Shown here: positions 40,236 through 52,261 of the stretch, one piece after another
Layout: each line of letters starts with the position of its first letter
How positions within the stretch are numbered: the first letter of the stretch is position 1
Assembly: GCF_910589235.1 (NCBI RefSeq)
Contig: NC_060969.1
Span: forward strand, 4,877,496 to 4,941,495
Source: Vespa crabro
Taxonomy: Eukaryota; Arthropoda; Insecta; Hymenoptera; Vespidae
Direction of reading: 5' to 3'
DNA length: 64,000 nt
Notes under the pieces: generated by a model
What the model saw: the letters and a program-made list of their open reading frames with translations, nothing else
What the model was told of the DNA's origin: nothing
The model's database searches: none
Position numbers and translations under genes: made by a program

Positions 40236-43200
40236 CATATATATGTATATATATACATATATTCTCAAAAGTACAATATCAAAATGGATCAAATAATGTA
40301 AAAAAAAAAAAGGAAAAAAAAAAGAAAAAAGAAAATAAAAAATAAAATAAAAAGAAAAAAAAAATAATACGAAAGTTTATCATTTTTTTTGTAATATTAA
40401 CATTCAAAAAAAGATTCTTATACGAATTAAATGCGTATATAAACGTTTGAAAGAATACTTGATATTTTACAAAAAAATTATTTATAAATGTATTATTTAC
40501 TATATACACAGCTCTGTTTAATAATATATCATAAATTGCTTCTAACAACAAGATGATAATTTGATACATTGCAACATTGTATTAATGCACTACAATTTTT
40601 TGTTTTTAAGAAAATACTACCAGTGCCATTTGGATACAACATTATATCCAATGTTATGATTACCTTATTATTATTGCCAGCTATGCTGCAATCATATTAC
40701 ATGTTACAAAGGCGAGGCTGAATGTTGTAAAGCTGTTTTGCAGCTTTATTAATATTTACTAATGCATAATGAAAATGCATTGTCTATAATGAATGTTAAA
40801 TATCATCATTATCACTCATAGAATTCATGATAAATCGTCGATTTAAAAGATCTTCTTCTGTACTATCATTAGGACAAAATGAATTGTCAACATATGATAA
40901 ATTATTACTTAATGGATTTGAACCAAAACGACTATCTATAAGTCCTATTGCTTGAATCGGTATACCAGTAGCACCTAATATGCGTGCTGGTAATATATTT
41001 TTCGGTATTGGATATTTTATACCATGATCAGTGCATCTTAAATTGTTATACTTCATATTATGATGAGCCTGAGGGATTCGTAAAGGATCTTCGGAACGAC
41101 ACTGAGGAAATTTTTGTAAATCAGAGTAACCATTTTTTTCATCAATTTTATATTGCAATATATCCTCCGAATATCTTTGCGGATATTTTTGAAGATCAAT
41201 TGCATATTTGTGATCTTGTATGCACTGATCATATATGAGATTATTATCTGAACATCTGTGATACTCTTCTCTACATCTATGAGGATATTTATGTATACCT
41301 TTTTGAAATTCTGGATTTATCCTATCATTTACATTATATTTCATATGTTTTGTAGAATCTTGAGGACAATGTTGCATAGGATATGGTGGAACATAAATAT
41401 CACTGATATACTGATGAGAATATTTGGGAAGATCATCAGTACAGCGAGAAGGATGCCGTAAAAGAGACAACTCACCATTAATAGATTCTAATCTTGGAGA
41501 GTATCGACCAGTAACAAGATTGTTCATAGAATCCGTAAGTTCTGTGGGAACATTTGTCTGCATGCCTGTTCCATTGGACTATAAATTATACAAATTCAGA
41601 GTTAAATACTTTATTTTCTTCAAATAATATATAAACATTTTAATAAACCATCTTACCTGTGGTTGCACAATCTTTACAGTTCCATATGACTTATTATTAG
41701 CTATCACATTTTCATCAGAAACTCGTTCCTGTTCTGCACGATACTCGGGTGTAACTATTCCTCTACGATCTGCGTGCAGATGAATATAAATGCATTTTAT
41801 AGATTGATAACAAATCAAAAAATTTAATGAAAATTACCGATTAAACTTGGAGGTGAAGGACCGCATAAGACATAAAAACAATTTCCGCAAATATTTCCTC
41901 GACTATAAGGATTAAAACTCTCTTGGCCGATTTTACTTGTGAAAGAACCTTTGATCTGTAAATACGATAGAAATTAATATATCTATCTTTAGTTATTGAC
42001 AATTTGCAACTTTTAATATACTCACGTCTTCATTAGTTGTCTGATTACTCGTGGCTAAATATGTGTGAAAGCCAGCAAGACCCAAAATACTCCAAGCGGA
42101 AAAAAAACATATCACTCCTACAATGACACTACCAGGAGATAATCTGACAGCTTCTAAAAATGGTCTGTCATCTCTTGTAACTAAATTTAATAAGAACAAA
42201 CAATTGTTGTAAGATATTTTAATATTACCTTTTTTTTTTTTTTCAGCATAAAAATACTCACGCATTATTAAATGTGTAACAGCACAGGCAAATATAAAAA
42301 CACATAGGAATGCTAAAGAAACTATAAAAGCATAAAAATATCTATAATTTCTTCTACCAACACAATTGCCAACCCACGGACAATGATGATCAAATCTTTC
42401 TGGAATAATTGAAAATAAAATATATATTGATATTAATGAATGTGTATATACATATATATATATATATATATACACATTAACCAAATTATTGAAAAATTAA
42501 GGACAGGTATAAAAGAAACGCTAAATATATGCTAAAATTTTTGAACCTACCTACACAATTATCGCATAAGCTACAGTGCGAGGCTCTTGGTGGTCTAAAT
42601 ATCTTACAAGTAAAGCAATATTTTAACTTTACGGGCTGTCCTCGTACCAATACTTCTTTCGTTCTTGGAGGTGGTCTATATGTTTTAGAATTACCATTAT
42701 TTGGTACTTCTGTATCAGCACATGCAAAAGACATAAATAGGTAAATACTTAACAAAATATTCATAAGCTGGATATTATCATAAAAAAAAGAAAGAAAAAG
42801 AAAAGAAAAGAAATCTATAACTACATTGATAGTTATGTTTAGAATGAACAAAGCTATGCAAATATTCGGAATAATCTGAATTTTTCCAAAAAAATAAAGA
42901 TTTTATAAAATATATTCACATATGTTCATACTCGTACCAATCTGTTTTTCTATATAAGCAGCTTCATCAGGTGTTGCTCTTGGAATAACACCAGGATCAC
43001 TAAAGCTTGTTCGAAACAAGGCAGACATTACAAATACGAATAATAATCCACCTATTACCGGGATTGCAGGTGTTATATGCACAGCCAAAAATGGACAACT
43101 GTAAAATATGAATAAAGATATTTAAGGAAAACCAAAGAAGAAAATAAAAAGAAAAGAATAATATAATTTTCAATGGACAACGTGCCAATCACGAATCATG

Positions 43201-43419
43201 GATATTTTTTAAAAGGAATCCAAATATTCATCGCAATGCAAAACACATAGAGTAATTAAAAAGAACTTACTCAAAGGCAAAGAACAATCCACTTGTACCA
43301 GCTACCAAACACACTGTAACATAGAAAACACCTGTTTGTGGTGCCATCATCACCCTGCCATCGCAACAAAAACGATTTCGACCAGGAAATAATTCCCATT
43401 TTCTAGTCACGTGCGGCAT
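38848..43419 (-). CDS. app: Approximated: DHHC palmitoyltransferase of the ZDHHC14/18 type
   Basis: Shared exons are 43271-43419, 42938-43098, 42551-42709, 42262-42399, 42026-42180, 41838-41955 and 41657-41769 (331 codons). The long-known type of tail then uses a 13-nt microexon 39976-39988 and exon 38848-39155, giving 437 residues. The start MPHVTRKWELFPGRNRF, two early membrane helices, the cysteine-rich domain (KLKYCFTCKIFRPPRASHC) with DHHC at 160-163, then two more helices and SNQTTNEDIKGSF all match ZDHHC14/18. The last exon ends in a conserved acidic/hydrophobic tail (LDLDSLEDASVGRGSQVGLI). The enzyme S-acylates proteins at membranes. Fly approximated limits Fat signalling and places Dachs at the junctional membrane, affecting growth and planar polarity. 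A second tail isoform is annotated separately. Confidence 0.92.
39976..39988 (-). other. app: 13-nt microexon of app
   Basis: AGAATTCCATTTG is flanked by a ggctcag acceptor and a gtaagt donor on the minus strand. It turns phase 0 (after ...VQPQ) into phase 1, exactly what the last exon (GT AGT ACT ACG) needs. It reads RIPFG across the joins. Confidence 0.7.
40796..41578 (-). CDS. app: Alternative 3' terminal exon of app (260 codons)
   Basis: It follows exon 7 in phase 0 through a ttatag acceptor and ends with its own stop, which would give a 591-residue isoform. Its sequence is rich in Tyr, His, Cys and Pro and has irregular repeats of the type KYPHRCREEYHRCSD and KYPQRYSEDI / KFPQCRSEDP, spaced about 20-25 residues apart. 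I know no domain like it. It replaces the conserved acidic tail of the 437-residue form. The frame is long and complex, so coding is likely, but isoform use is inferred. Confidence 0.7.
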   Translation of the reverse strand, partial: SNGTGMQTNVPTELTDSMNNLVTGRYSPRLESINGELSLLRHPSRCTDDLPKYSHQYISDIYVPPYPMQHCPQDSTKHMKYNVNDRINPEFQKGIHKYPHRCREEYHRCSDNNLIYDQCIQDHKYAIDLQKYPQRYSEDILQYKIDEKNGYSDLQKFPQCRSEDPLRIPQAHHNMKYNNLRCTDHGIKYPIPKNILPARILGATGIPIQAIGLIDSRFGSNPLSNNLSYVDNSFCPNDSTEEDLLNRRFIMNSMSDNDDI

Positions 43420-44998
43420 ATTGATCAACAGTTAACTTTCACTCTAAATATTCTTGATATATACAAGCAAGTATAGTAGAGATCTTTGTAAGAAGTTTAT
43501 CACACACATTGAGTCTTCATCATGTAAAATATTAATAAATGCACAACCATAGTTCATCTTGGTTCCTGATAATCTTAGGTACTTTTGTAATCAATATTTG
43601 TCAGACAAAACTGTAATGCGAATTAGAGTTGTTATATATATATATACATGACGATTTAAAATAATGTTCAAAAGGTAGAAAACTGTCAAAAACACTCGCC
43701 AATGTTTATAGTATCGCCAATGTTAACGTATAACACACAAACGATATAGAAGGCATTTAAACTTACAACATGCATTTGACAATCAATTCATCAGGTTCTC
43801 CATAGGTAAATCATGTTACGATAAAAAATTCGAGTCATTGGTCAACTTAACCTAATTAAATCGTTCACTAAATGCACGTATATGAACGACGTAAGGACCC
43901 ACGACATTCTCAAGAAAAATGAACACCAGACTCTATATTCTCGTACGTTTTGAGTTGTTTTTTTAACGACCGTGTACTAGCTCTCAATGTGAAAATATCA
44001 CAATTTTTCTTCGAAGGAGAATAGACACTTCGAAGAACACTTGTTATATCGATGAAATCATGGTCGAGCAACGTTCGTCGACGAAGAATAATGATCTATT
44101 CGTAAAGTGGGTCGACTCGCTACATGTTACGCGGAAAATCGTAGCTTATGTTAATTAAAGAATGTTCCATCCTTCGACGGTGTAAATTTTTCTACTCCAG
44201 TCATAATGACATTTTAATATTTGACCTAAGGATGCAAGACGAGTTGACAAACGTAGTTGTGTATTTATGAAGCAAACAGATCCTCGTCATAGTGTTTAAT
44301 CAAAACTACAATAGCGCCTCCTGGCGGCTGATGAAACAGCGCCACGTGATCCCTAGGTCACATGACCCGCTGGCACAGGGACGCGAGATCTCAATTCGAA
44401 ATATCGTAAAATCGTCAGAAGGATCGACGTTTGTTCGAGGATTGTTGAAAAATTCACGCAACGTTAGATATCTCTATTAACATCGATCGGATATAAAATA
44501 CGGATATAAAGATATAAGAAGAAAACGATAGACCTTTATTACCGTGGAAGGTATAGATATATATTTTCTCAATTATTTTAAACCGTCTACCAATGGCAGA
44601 TCTTTTTTTCCAAACGTATAAAGATTAACACAGAAAATATGATTTTTGTCCGATCAATCAATCTCTATCTTACGAATAACCCTAACGATTAGATAACGTG
44701 AGATTATTTCGAAAAGAAATTAGACGTAGAAGTAAGGAAACATTAGAAGGATAGAATCGATCCTGTTAGAATCGAGATCGTAGAAGAAAGATGTCGGATT
44801 TCTTCTCGTTGAAAATTATTTTCAGTGATCAAGCACGAAAAGGTCTCGTATAAAAGGAACGATTACTCGTAACGTTTAGTGATCGATCGTTGAACGTTAG
44901 TAGCGCGCGCGACTTATCGCCCTCCCATCCTTGCAAAATAGGTCGTCGACGCAATGCAGTATACACGTCGTATAGACGCGCATACCCCTTTTTCTCTC

Positions 44999-45035
44999 TC
45001 TCTCTCTCGCTTACTCACTCTTTCTTCCCTTTCCG

Positions 45036-45071
<36 letters not shown>

Positions 45072-45095
45072 TACTCACTCTTTCTTCCCTTTCCG

Positions 45096-45141
<46 letters not shown>
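44999..45141. repeat. Tandem 60-bp duplication within a CT tract
   Basis: The 60-base lines at 45001-45060 and 45061-45120 are identical: CT repeats enclosing the unique core cgcttactcactctttcttc and ccctttccgccc. A further CT run follows to 45141. Confidence 0.97.
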
Positions 45142-45145
<4 letters not shown>

Positions 45146-45615
45146 TCATGCACGCACGCTGAAATCTTGAAAATCGAAGGATCGCACCGTGAACGCCATC
45201 TTCGCGGCTGTCGAAGAAGAACGAAGCGGCCGGCGGCCGACGATCACCGTGGCAACTCCGAGAGAGAAAGAAATATAAAGAGGAGGGAAGAGAGGAAACG
45301 TCGATCCCACGCTTGGATCCGAACCCAGAACGCATCCACATTTTACGAGAAACTCGAAGAAGGAAGATCGAGGAATACGGTACGATAATATTTGTTTACC
45401 TTCCCCTTCGAAAAAAAGAACGAAATCGTAATCATTTTCTTCTGATATCGCGTAAGATCGATATAGCGGTTCTAATTGATCGAGGCGGACGTTTCTTCTC
45501 GTGGCGAATCCTCGATCGAGGAACAAAAGCCGATCGAAAAACAAACGATCCGTTTTGCTGATCGTGCTCTTTGATCGAAAAAATCTTCAGAGATCTTCTT
45601 CTCATTCTCCCTCTC

Positions 45616-45618
45616 TCT

Positions 45619-45669
<51 letters not shown>
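45616..45669. repeat. (CT)n microsatellite
   Basis: A CT run of about 50 bp in the 5' region of the BTB gene. Confidence 0.95.
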
Positions 45670-45670
<1 letters not shown>

Positions 45671-46274
45671 AGTCTGAAGCGAGGAAAAAAATCAATCTGT
45701 ATTTTTCACGATCGTGTAGCTGTATTTTAAGAAAAAGGGATAGAAAAAGAAAATGGAATCGAAGAGAAGTAAGAAGGAATCGAATAAGAGAAAATTAAAG
45801 AGGAGAGAAGAAATGAAAAGAAAAGAAAGGGAAAGGAAAGGAAAGGAAAGAAAAGGAAGGGAAAGGAAAGAAAAGAAAAGAGAAGAAGGAGAAGGGAAAG
45901 GGAAAGAAATAAAAAGGTTGCAGGTAGTAGTAGTAGAGAAAGAAGGGCCATCGTGAAAAGGTCGGAATGCGAACGAAACGGTTCGGAAGAGATCATTGCC
46001 GGGATCAACAGGCGTAGCGGGAAAAATCGCGATCGTCGTCTTCGTCGCCACGTTTTCGCGGAGGGTGGACAGAGAGAGAGAGAGAGTGAGAGAGAGAGAG
46101 AGGAGAGGAGAGAAAGGAGAAGGAGAGGGAGAGATACTCGAGGTAGGGAAGAAAGGGATGAACGATCGAGGGTAGCTGCGTAGTTAAGGGATACCGGGCT
46201 ATGGCGATGGGTGAAGCAGGGAGAGCTTAGCGAGGCGAGGAAAAGCTCACGAGGAGAAAATTCCTCATCGAATA

Positions 46275-46305
<31 letters not shown>

Positions 46306-46739
46306 TGTTATCAAAGGAGAAGAAGGAGAAGGAGAAGGAGGAGAAAGAGGAAGAAGGAAGAGATTCGCGCGCTTTCACGTATTTTCAAACGCTTTTCCGT
46401 TTGGCGGGTGGTGTGTATTAATACGATACTGGTGGTGGTTGTGTGGTGGTGGTGGTGGTGGTGGTGGTGGTGGTAGTGGTGGTGCGATGAAATGGTGGTG
46501 GTGGTGGTTATAGCAGAAGTCTCTTTCAGAAGCTAAAGAAAGAAAGGAAGACCGGTAGAAAGAGGTAGAGAAGTGGGGCTACACGAAGGGGGAAATGAAA
46601 AGGGGCGAGTGAGTAGAAGTTAAGCTTGAGAGAGATAGAGAGGGAGGGAGAGAGAGAGAGAGAGAGAAAATGGGAAAGGGAAGGGGTGGTTGAGAGAGAG
46701 AGAGAGAGAGAGGTGGTAGGGCGGAGGGATAGGGCGTTC

Positions 46740-47460
46740 GGAGCATGAATCGTAGAGCGGGCGGATGGACGGACGGGCGGATGGACGGACGGACGCAAAC
46801 GCTGAAATCAGCTCGGCCGATCGATACGATAAATGGATGCGTGCGATTGGTAGCCAGGAAAATCGATGACGAACGCGAATACAGGGGGGCTACATAGACA
46901 CATAGGGAGGAGGGAGAGTCTATACTAGCTCGGCGAAAGCGGCCGCCGCTACTGCCGCTGCCGTTGCCGCTGCCACCGCCGCCGCCGCCGCCGCCGCCGC
47001 TATCGCCGCCGCTGCCGCTGCCGCTGGCGGCGGCGGCGGTGAGGATGGAGCAAAGACCGAAATATCGATTTTTAGGCCCCTACGCGGCGCGGTTCGATGC
47101 TCATATCTGCCCCCGTCTTCCCCCTGGCCGTGCGTCCGCGCCGTCGGAGAGAGCGGCCAAGGGAGATAGAAAGAGAGAACGAGAGAGAAGGCACCTTTCA
47201 AAACACCGACGACGACGACGACGACGACGTCGACGACGAGGACGCGCGCGAGATACACCGTCGCGGTGCCGTCGCAGAAACGACAAAACGTAACAATTTA
47301 CGATAATAAGTACGGTGTGACCGAGAAAGTGCACGCAACGACTGCACGATCACGGCGACGTCTTTAACGCGCGATCCTTCTAGTGTGTGCACGAGGGAAC
47401 AATACTCGATAAATAAAGGGAGTGAGATCTTTCTCTCTTCGGCCGATGTCGTCAGGTAAC
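46740..47460. promoter_or_regulatory. CpG-rich island, probable promoter
   Basis: The most CG-rich stretch of the window, with (GCC)n at 46966-47040, (GGAC)-type runs at 46765-46795 and (ACG)n at 47208-47235. Its position upstream of the BTB gene with a spliced leader suggests the main promoter. Translated frames give only poly-Pro or poly-Ala and were not called as coding. Confidence 0.4.
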
Positions 47461-48642
47461 GGACGCGTTCGTTTCTCAAAGACGATAAGCAAGCAGGACG
47501 CTATCGTTATTCCATTCTTTCCTATTTATCAGTTTTCTTCGTTTAAATCCTCTTAATCTCTCTTTCTCTCTATATCTCCTCCCTCTCTCCCTCCCTCCCT
47601 CCCTTCCCTTCCTCCCTTCTCTCCTTATTAAATAACGTCGCGCAAGTGTGCCTAGTCCTTTTTTTGGTGATGAATAATAGAAACGCCGGCGGTGATGATC
47701 GACGAAGCGTGCTGCTGCTGCTGCTGCTGCTTTTTATAATCGTCCTGCAAGAGATAAGGAAAACGTGTTAACGGAGGATTTATGTAGAAACGTAGAGAAG
47801 GAGAAAGGAGGGTGTAAAACTCGAGGAGGGTGGTGTTTTAGAAAGAGCGAGCGAGCGAGAGAGGGAAACGTAATTCATCCTTGATCGTTCGCGTGACTCC
47901 GTCGTGTCATCGCCGCCGTTGTAAATTCGATTACGCGCGTCGCGAAAATTCCTTCCGAGAGATCCGGCAAGCAATAGAAATGTGAAACGTTGGAAGAGAC
48001 AAGAGGGAAGTAGGTTCTCTTTGGTCTGGCCTTTGTCCAGCTGATTTTGTCTTTTGTTTCTTTTCTTTTTTCTTTCTTTTTTTTTTTTTTTTTGTAAATC
48101 CTTTGTAAAATTATTCGAGGAAAATCTCTTCTTCGTTCTCTCGTCTTTATATCTTTTATAAAAGGCATATAGAGAAGAAAGGAAAAGAGGATTTTATTGT
48201 TTCTCCTTCGGCGACGCGCGATTTTCTTCAAACGATGACGTCTTCCGATCATCGTTTCAGCGACGCGCGGCACATTCTCATTTATCTTTCGATAGCGATT
48301 AACGACGTTGGACAAAGCGCGTTGCGCGATCGATATATCAGTCGCGAGGATCGACGTTAGAGGGTGGATGGATGGATCGCGAGACCACGAGGGCGTCTTT
48401 TTGTGCGTGACATGCGTTCTCAGAGACAATTCGGTTAATTTTACGAATAGAAAAAAGCGATTTGATGGATCGTTCGATGCTCGATTGATTTCTCTTTTTC
48501 AAGAAAAATGTTTCTAAATAGTGCGTGCAACGTGCAACAGGCATCATCTACATTTTTCTTTTGAAACAATTTGAAAAATAAGAACCTCGAGGAAAGTTCC
48601 CTTGATTTTTCTTTCTTTTGTCTTTTGCATGCTACAGAAAAG

Positions 48643-50795
48643 ATGGCCATCGCCGCTTCGGAGAATTATCAACTGAAATGGCACAGCTACGGGGCTCATC
48701 TTCACAGCTCCGTCGCGACGCTCCTTCATTCGGAATCCTTTGCGGATGTTCTTCTGGCAACGTCCTGCGGCCGGCACGTGGCGGCACATCGGTTTGTCCT
48801 TGCAGCCTGCTCTTCGTACCTAAGTCACATCTTTCAAACCTGTCATTTTGGGGCCAACTCGAATGCCCCGACGATCGTGGTAAGTTGTAAACGTTGCGAT
48901 GATATCGACGAACAACGATTTCATCTTATTTGAAATTATCTTTATCGTTTTCATATTAAATCCTTCGTTTGGACGATAATGAAACTAGAACAGGATCTCT
49001 ATTATTATTGCGACGGAATATACTTATTACAAATCGTTTGAGATCCATTGGAAAGTATTTTTTATTATTATTTTTCGTTGTTGTTTTTTAAATTACCTGA
49101 TACACATATCGTATTCGTGTTAAAACGATCGGATGCAACGTAATCCAATGGTCGTTTCTAAAGCGATCTTAGGCGTGACTTAAGCACATTTCACCTCGAT
49201 GAGATTTTATCGATCCCACTTGCAGAGCTTAAACGGGATCGTACGATCTCGTGGTACGAAGGCCGTCTTCGCTCGTGTTCACGTGTGTTCGATTTTAGGT
49301 ATTACCAACGGAGATCGGTTACCGCACGCTGAAGATTCTTATACAGTACATGTACAGTGGAGAGGCAACTGTGACGAACGATCAATTGGAAGGAGTATTA
49401 AAGGCTGGAGATATATTGAGAGTACGTGGATTATGGAGATCGAACACGGGTAGTAAAAAGGAGAACATACAGTCTAACAATCAAAAGGTCGAACGTGATA
49501 AAAAGGAACAACCACCGTTGACCGGACAGATACAGAAGATAAAGCTGGTCCAGCCAACTACGGAGAAGATCGTTGAAAACGTACAACAACCAGCGACAAC
49601 GCAGAATACCGTTCAAGCCCAAAAGCCGGTTGAAAGGAAGAATGCGGAAAAGGTTGAGGAGAAATCAAGTGAACCTGAAACTAAAAAGGTCTTGGAGGAG
49701 AACAAGAATAACGAACAGAACAAGAATAAGGAAAATCTCGAGGCTAATAGGAAAACGAGAAAGAGCGTTAGCAGCGATGTCGAGTCTAACAAGTCGAGAA
49801 GCGAAGGTGGTGAAAATGTAAGGAGACACTTTAATAACTTTTATCGTTCTACTTTCTTATATCTCTTCTTCTTAAAGACATCGAAAAGATTTGTGAAACA
49901 TTTCCTTTTTTATTTTTTTTCCCCTTCACAAAGGCGGAATTAAATTTAGAACTGTTAGTGAAGGACGAGCCGATCGATTGGGAGGAAAGTATCGATCCAT
50001 CCGAATCCTTGACGATAGACCATGAGATCGATATCAAACCAGTACGTAATTCCAAACTATCGTTGGTTGATCATTTAGGAAATGCATAAATTATTATTAT
50101 TATTATTATTACTATTATTATTTTATGCCCATGATACAATAATCTTTTTAGGAGATCGTACACAGTGCCGACGAGGATGGTGATTTAGAAGAGGAAGAGT
50201 ATACTCCGTTGACGTGCGACATGTGCAGTCAAACTTTCAACAGGCCGTCGGATTGGGTGAGGCATATAGAATTTACTCATGCCGATATGACTGAGAATAG
50301 AAGAAAGAAGAGGAAGGTAAAGAGATATAAGATGAACGTTCGCGTTATCGCAAAGTTATACTTGATACGATTAAGACATGCAAATGCAGGTGGTATTCTT
50401 TTTCATAGGGTGACGTAGACGACGATAGTAAAGACTTTCCACCTTTAAAGTGCGATCTCTGCGGTAATATGTATCCAACGCCTCAGGAATGGGTACGTCA
50501 CATACAGACGGAACACACGGAAGAACAATTGGCCTTGATGAACAACTCGGCACCTCCTAAACCAAAAAGGGTACACAGTCATCAAAAATTATGTAATATT
50601 TGTCAAAAAGTATTCCCGAGTCACGCATCTATGGTAATACATCAAAGAACGCATACGGGAGAGAGGCCTTTTCTTTGTTCCTATTGTAAAAAAGGCTTTA
50701 ACGTAAAAAGTAATTTATTGAGGCATTTAAGGACGCTTCATGACAAATTCGTACATCCCAGCTTGTATGGGAGTAACGGTAACAAAAATGGCTAA
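48643..50795 (+). CDS. BTB/POZ and C2H2 zinc-finger transcription factor
   Basis: Five exons (48643-48879, 49299-49817, 49934-50041, 50152-50316, 50409-50795) join in frame to 471 residues. The start MAIAASENYQLKWHSYGAHL follows a ctacag acceptor. Residues 8-125 are a tramtrack-type BTB domain (ADVLLATSCGRHVAAHRFVL, then ILIQYMYSGEATV and GDILRVRGLW). Residues 130-252 are a charged Lys/Glu/Gln linker. Four C2H2 fingers follow: CDMCSQTF, CDLCGNMY, CNICQKVF and CSYCKKGF, the last two joined by the classic HTGERPF linker. BTB domains pair such factors or recruit chromatin proteins, and the fingers bind DNA. I cannot name the orthologue. The first two fingers share a WVRHI pattern, a sign of duplication. 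Confidence 0.88.
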
Positions 50796-51441
50796 ATTCT
50801 TTCTAATTTCTCTGAAATACCAAAAGAAAGAAAGAAAGAAAGAGAGAAAGAAAACGCATTTTTTTATTTTAAGCTCGATAATAAAGCGCGTAAATCGTCG
50901 TATGGCATCGTTTACGTATTTATTGTTACGTCGGAAACAAAAAGAAAGGACAAAAGTAATTATGTGAATAAAGAAAGATCGACTTGATCGATAAAACAAT
51001 AATCGTTTGGATCTATGCGAAAAGACTTCGCCAGAAGGAGATATCTCGAAAATAATTATCGCAATTCAATAAAGTTCAACGATTATCGATTAAGCAGGAC
51101 ATTTCTGTCTTTATCATAATGAATAATACTTTTGTGATCTTGCATATTCGAAATGTGCTGAGGATCAAAAACATTCAATTTCGAACAGTTTTCTTTTTTC
51201 TTTAGTTTTTTTTTTTTTTTTTTCTTTTTTTAATTATTTTTTTGGTAACGAAGAAGCAATATGAGGGCTTTAGAACCAAAGAGGCTGATTAATATTGCCA
51301 AAGTATCTTCTTTTATTGCTACTTCGACTCTTTTCACGTACACCGGAAATCTAATTAGTTGGATTAGAAACTTTGTTTAAGGGTGCATGAATAAGAGACG
51401 AGACGAACGATTTTATCACATATAGAGGTCTTCGCGCGAGC

Positions 51442-51472
<31 letters not shown>

Positions 51473-52261
51473 AGAGAGAGAGAGAAAGAGAGAGTACTTG
51501 CGTGTAAAATAATTCATAATATAAATCAACGTTTAACGATTAATATTTATTTACTTAGTAATTATACGAGATCCAAATTATGTAAGATTTAATTGTATAC
51601 TTCTAGGCTATTCCATCCATGGTAGCCCTCTTATTCCCACAGCTCGTAAAGCTGATTATGTATTTTTATATTAAAGTAGCTTATACACGAAAAGGTATAA
51701 GATGTAAGACATTAGGAAATAAGTGAAACTTTAAATTTTGATTAGATTAGGATGTAAGAATAACGCATAATTCAAAATTTATCAAAAATTTTGGAAATAT
51801 ATTGAGTTCTTCTTACATATTAAAATGCGACATTATCAAAAGTGGTCACAGTTTACAAAACAGTAATGATATGAACCTGAAGAATGACACCATTTTATCT
51901 TGTTAATCATGATTGTGTCACTCTACTATGAACTTTTAGTGTCAATTCAACATTGCGCTAACACTGTGACAAGCCAAATGACTTTTAAATGTAAAATTTA
52001 AATAATATACTATCTTCAAAGTATTTTTAACTTTGCCTTAATTGTACCTCAATATTATAGGATACACTTCACTTTTTTATTATCAAAATATGTGTAATAA
52101 CTTTGGATTAAGTAAAATATCGAAACAATATCACATTTTGCAGTGAAATAAATACAATGACGATAGGTACCATGTCAGAATTGGAAAAACAAATATCAAA
52201 CGTATGAAAATATTACCATTGTGATAATTACAGCATGTACAAATTTAATAGACACTTTTTC
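50796..52261. other. Convergent 3' region of the BTB gene and PCNA
   Basis: AT-rich DNA with GA repeats at 51436-51494 and poly-T at about 51209-51223. No coding exon was recognised. Confidence 0.5.

Larger units (their letters stand above)
43420..48642. promoter_or_regulatory. Divergent 5' region of app and the BTB zinc-finger gene, CpG- and repeat-rich
   Basis: Between 43420 and about 44880 the DNA is AT-rich. From 44880 to 47500 it becomes rich in CpG and simple repeats: CT tracts (45039-45141, 45616-45669), GA tracts (46069-46101, 46637-46710), (CGT)n at 46276-46304, (GGT)n at 46429-46510 and (GCC)n at 46966-47040. Frames here are repeat artefacts. A ctacag acceptor at 48632-48637 just before the BTB start codon implies an untranslated leader exon somewhere in this island. 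Confidence 0.5.

Noticed and set aside
45727..46314. 195-codon minus-strand frame with poly-Thr and Ser/Leu runs
   Set aside because: Composed of triplet and GA repeat translation in the CpG-rich leader region.
46920..47293. Poly-Pro and poly-Ala frames on both strands
   Set aside because: Direct translation of the (GCC)n repeat; no flanking exon structure.
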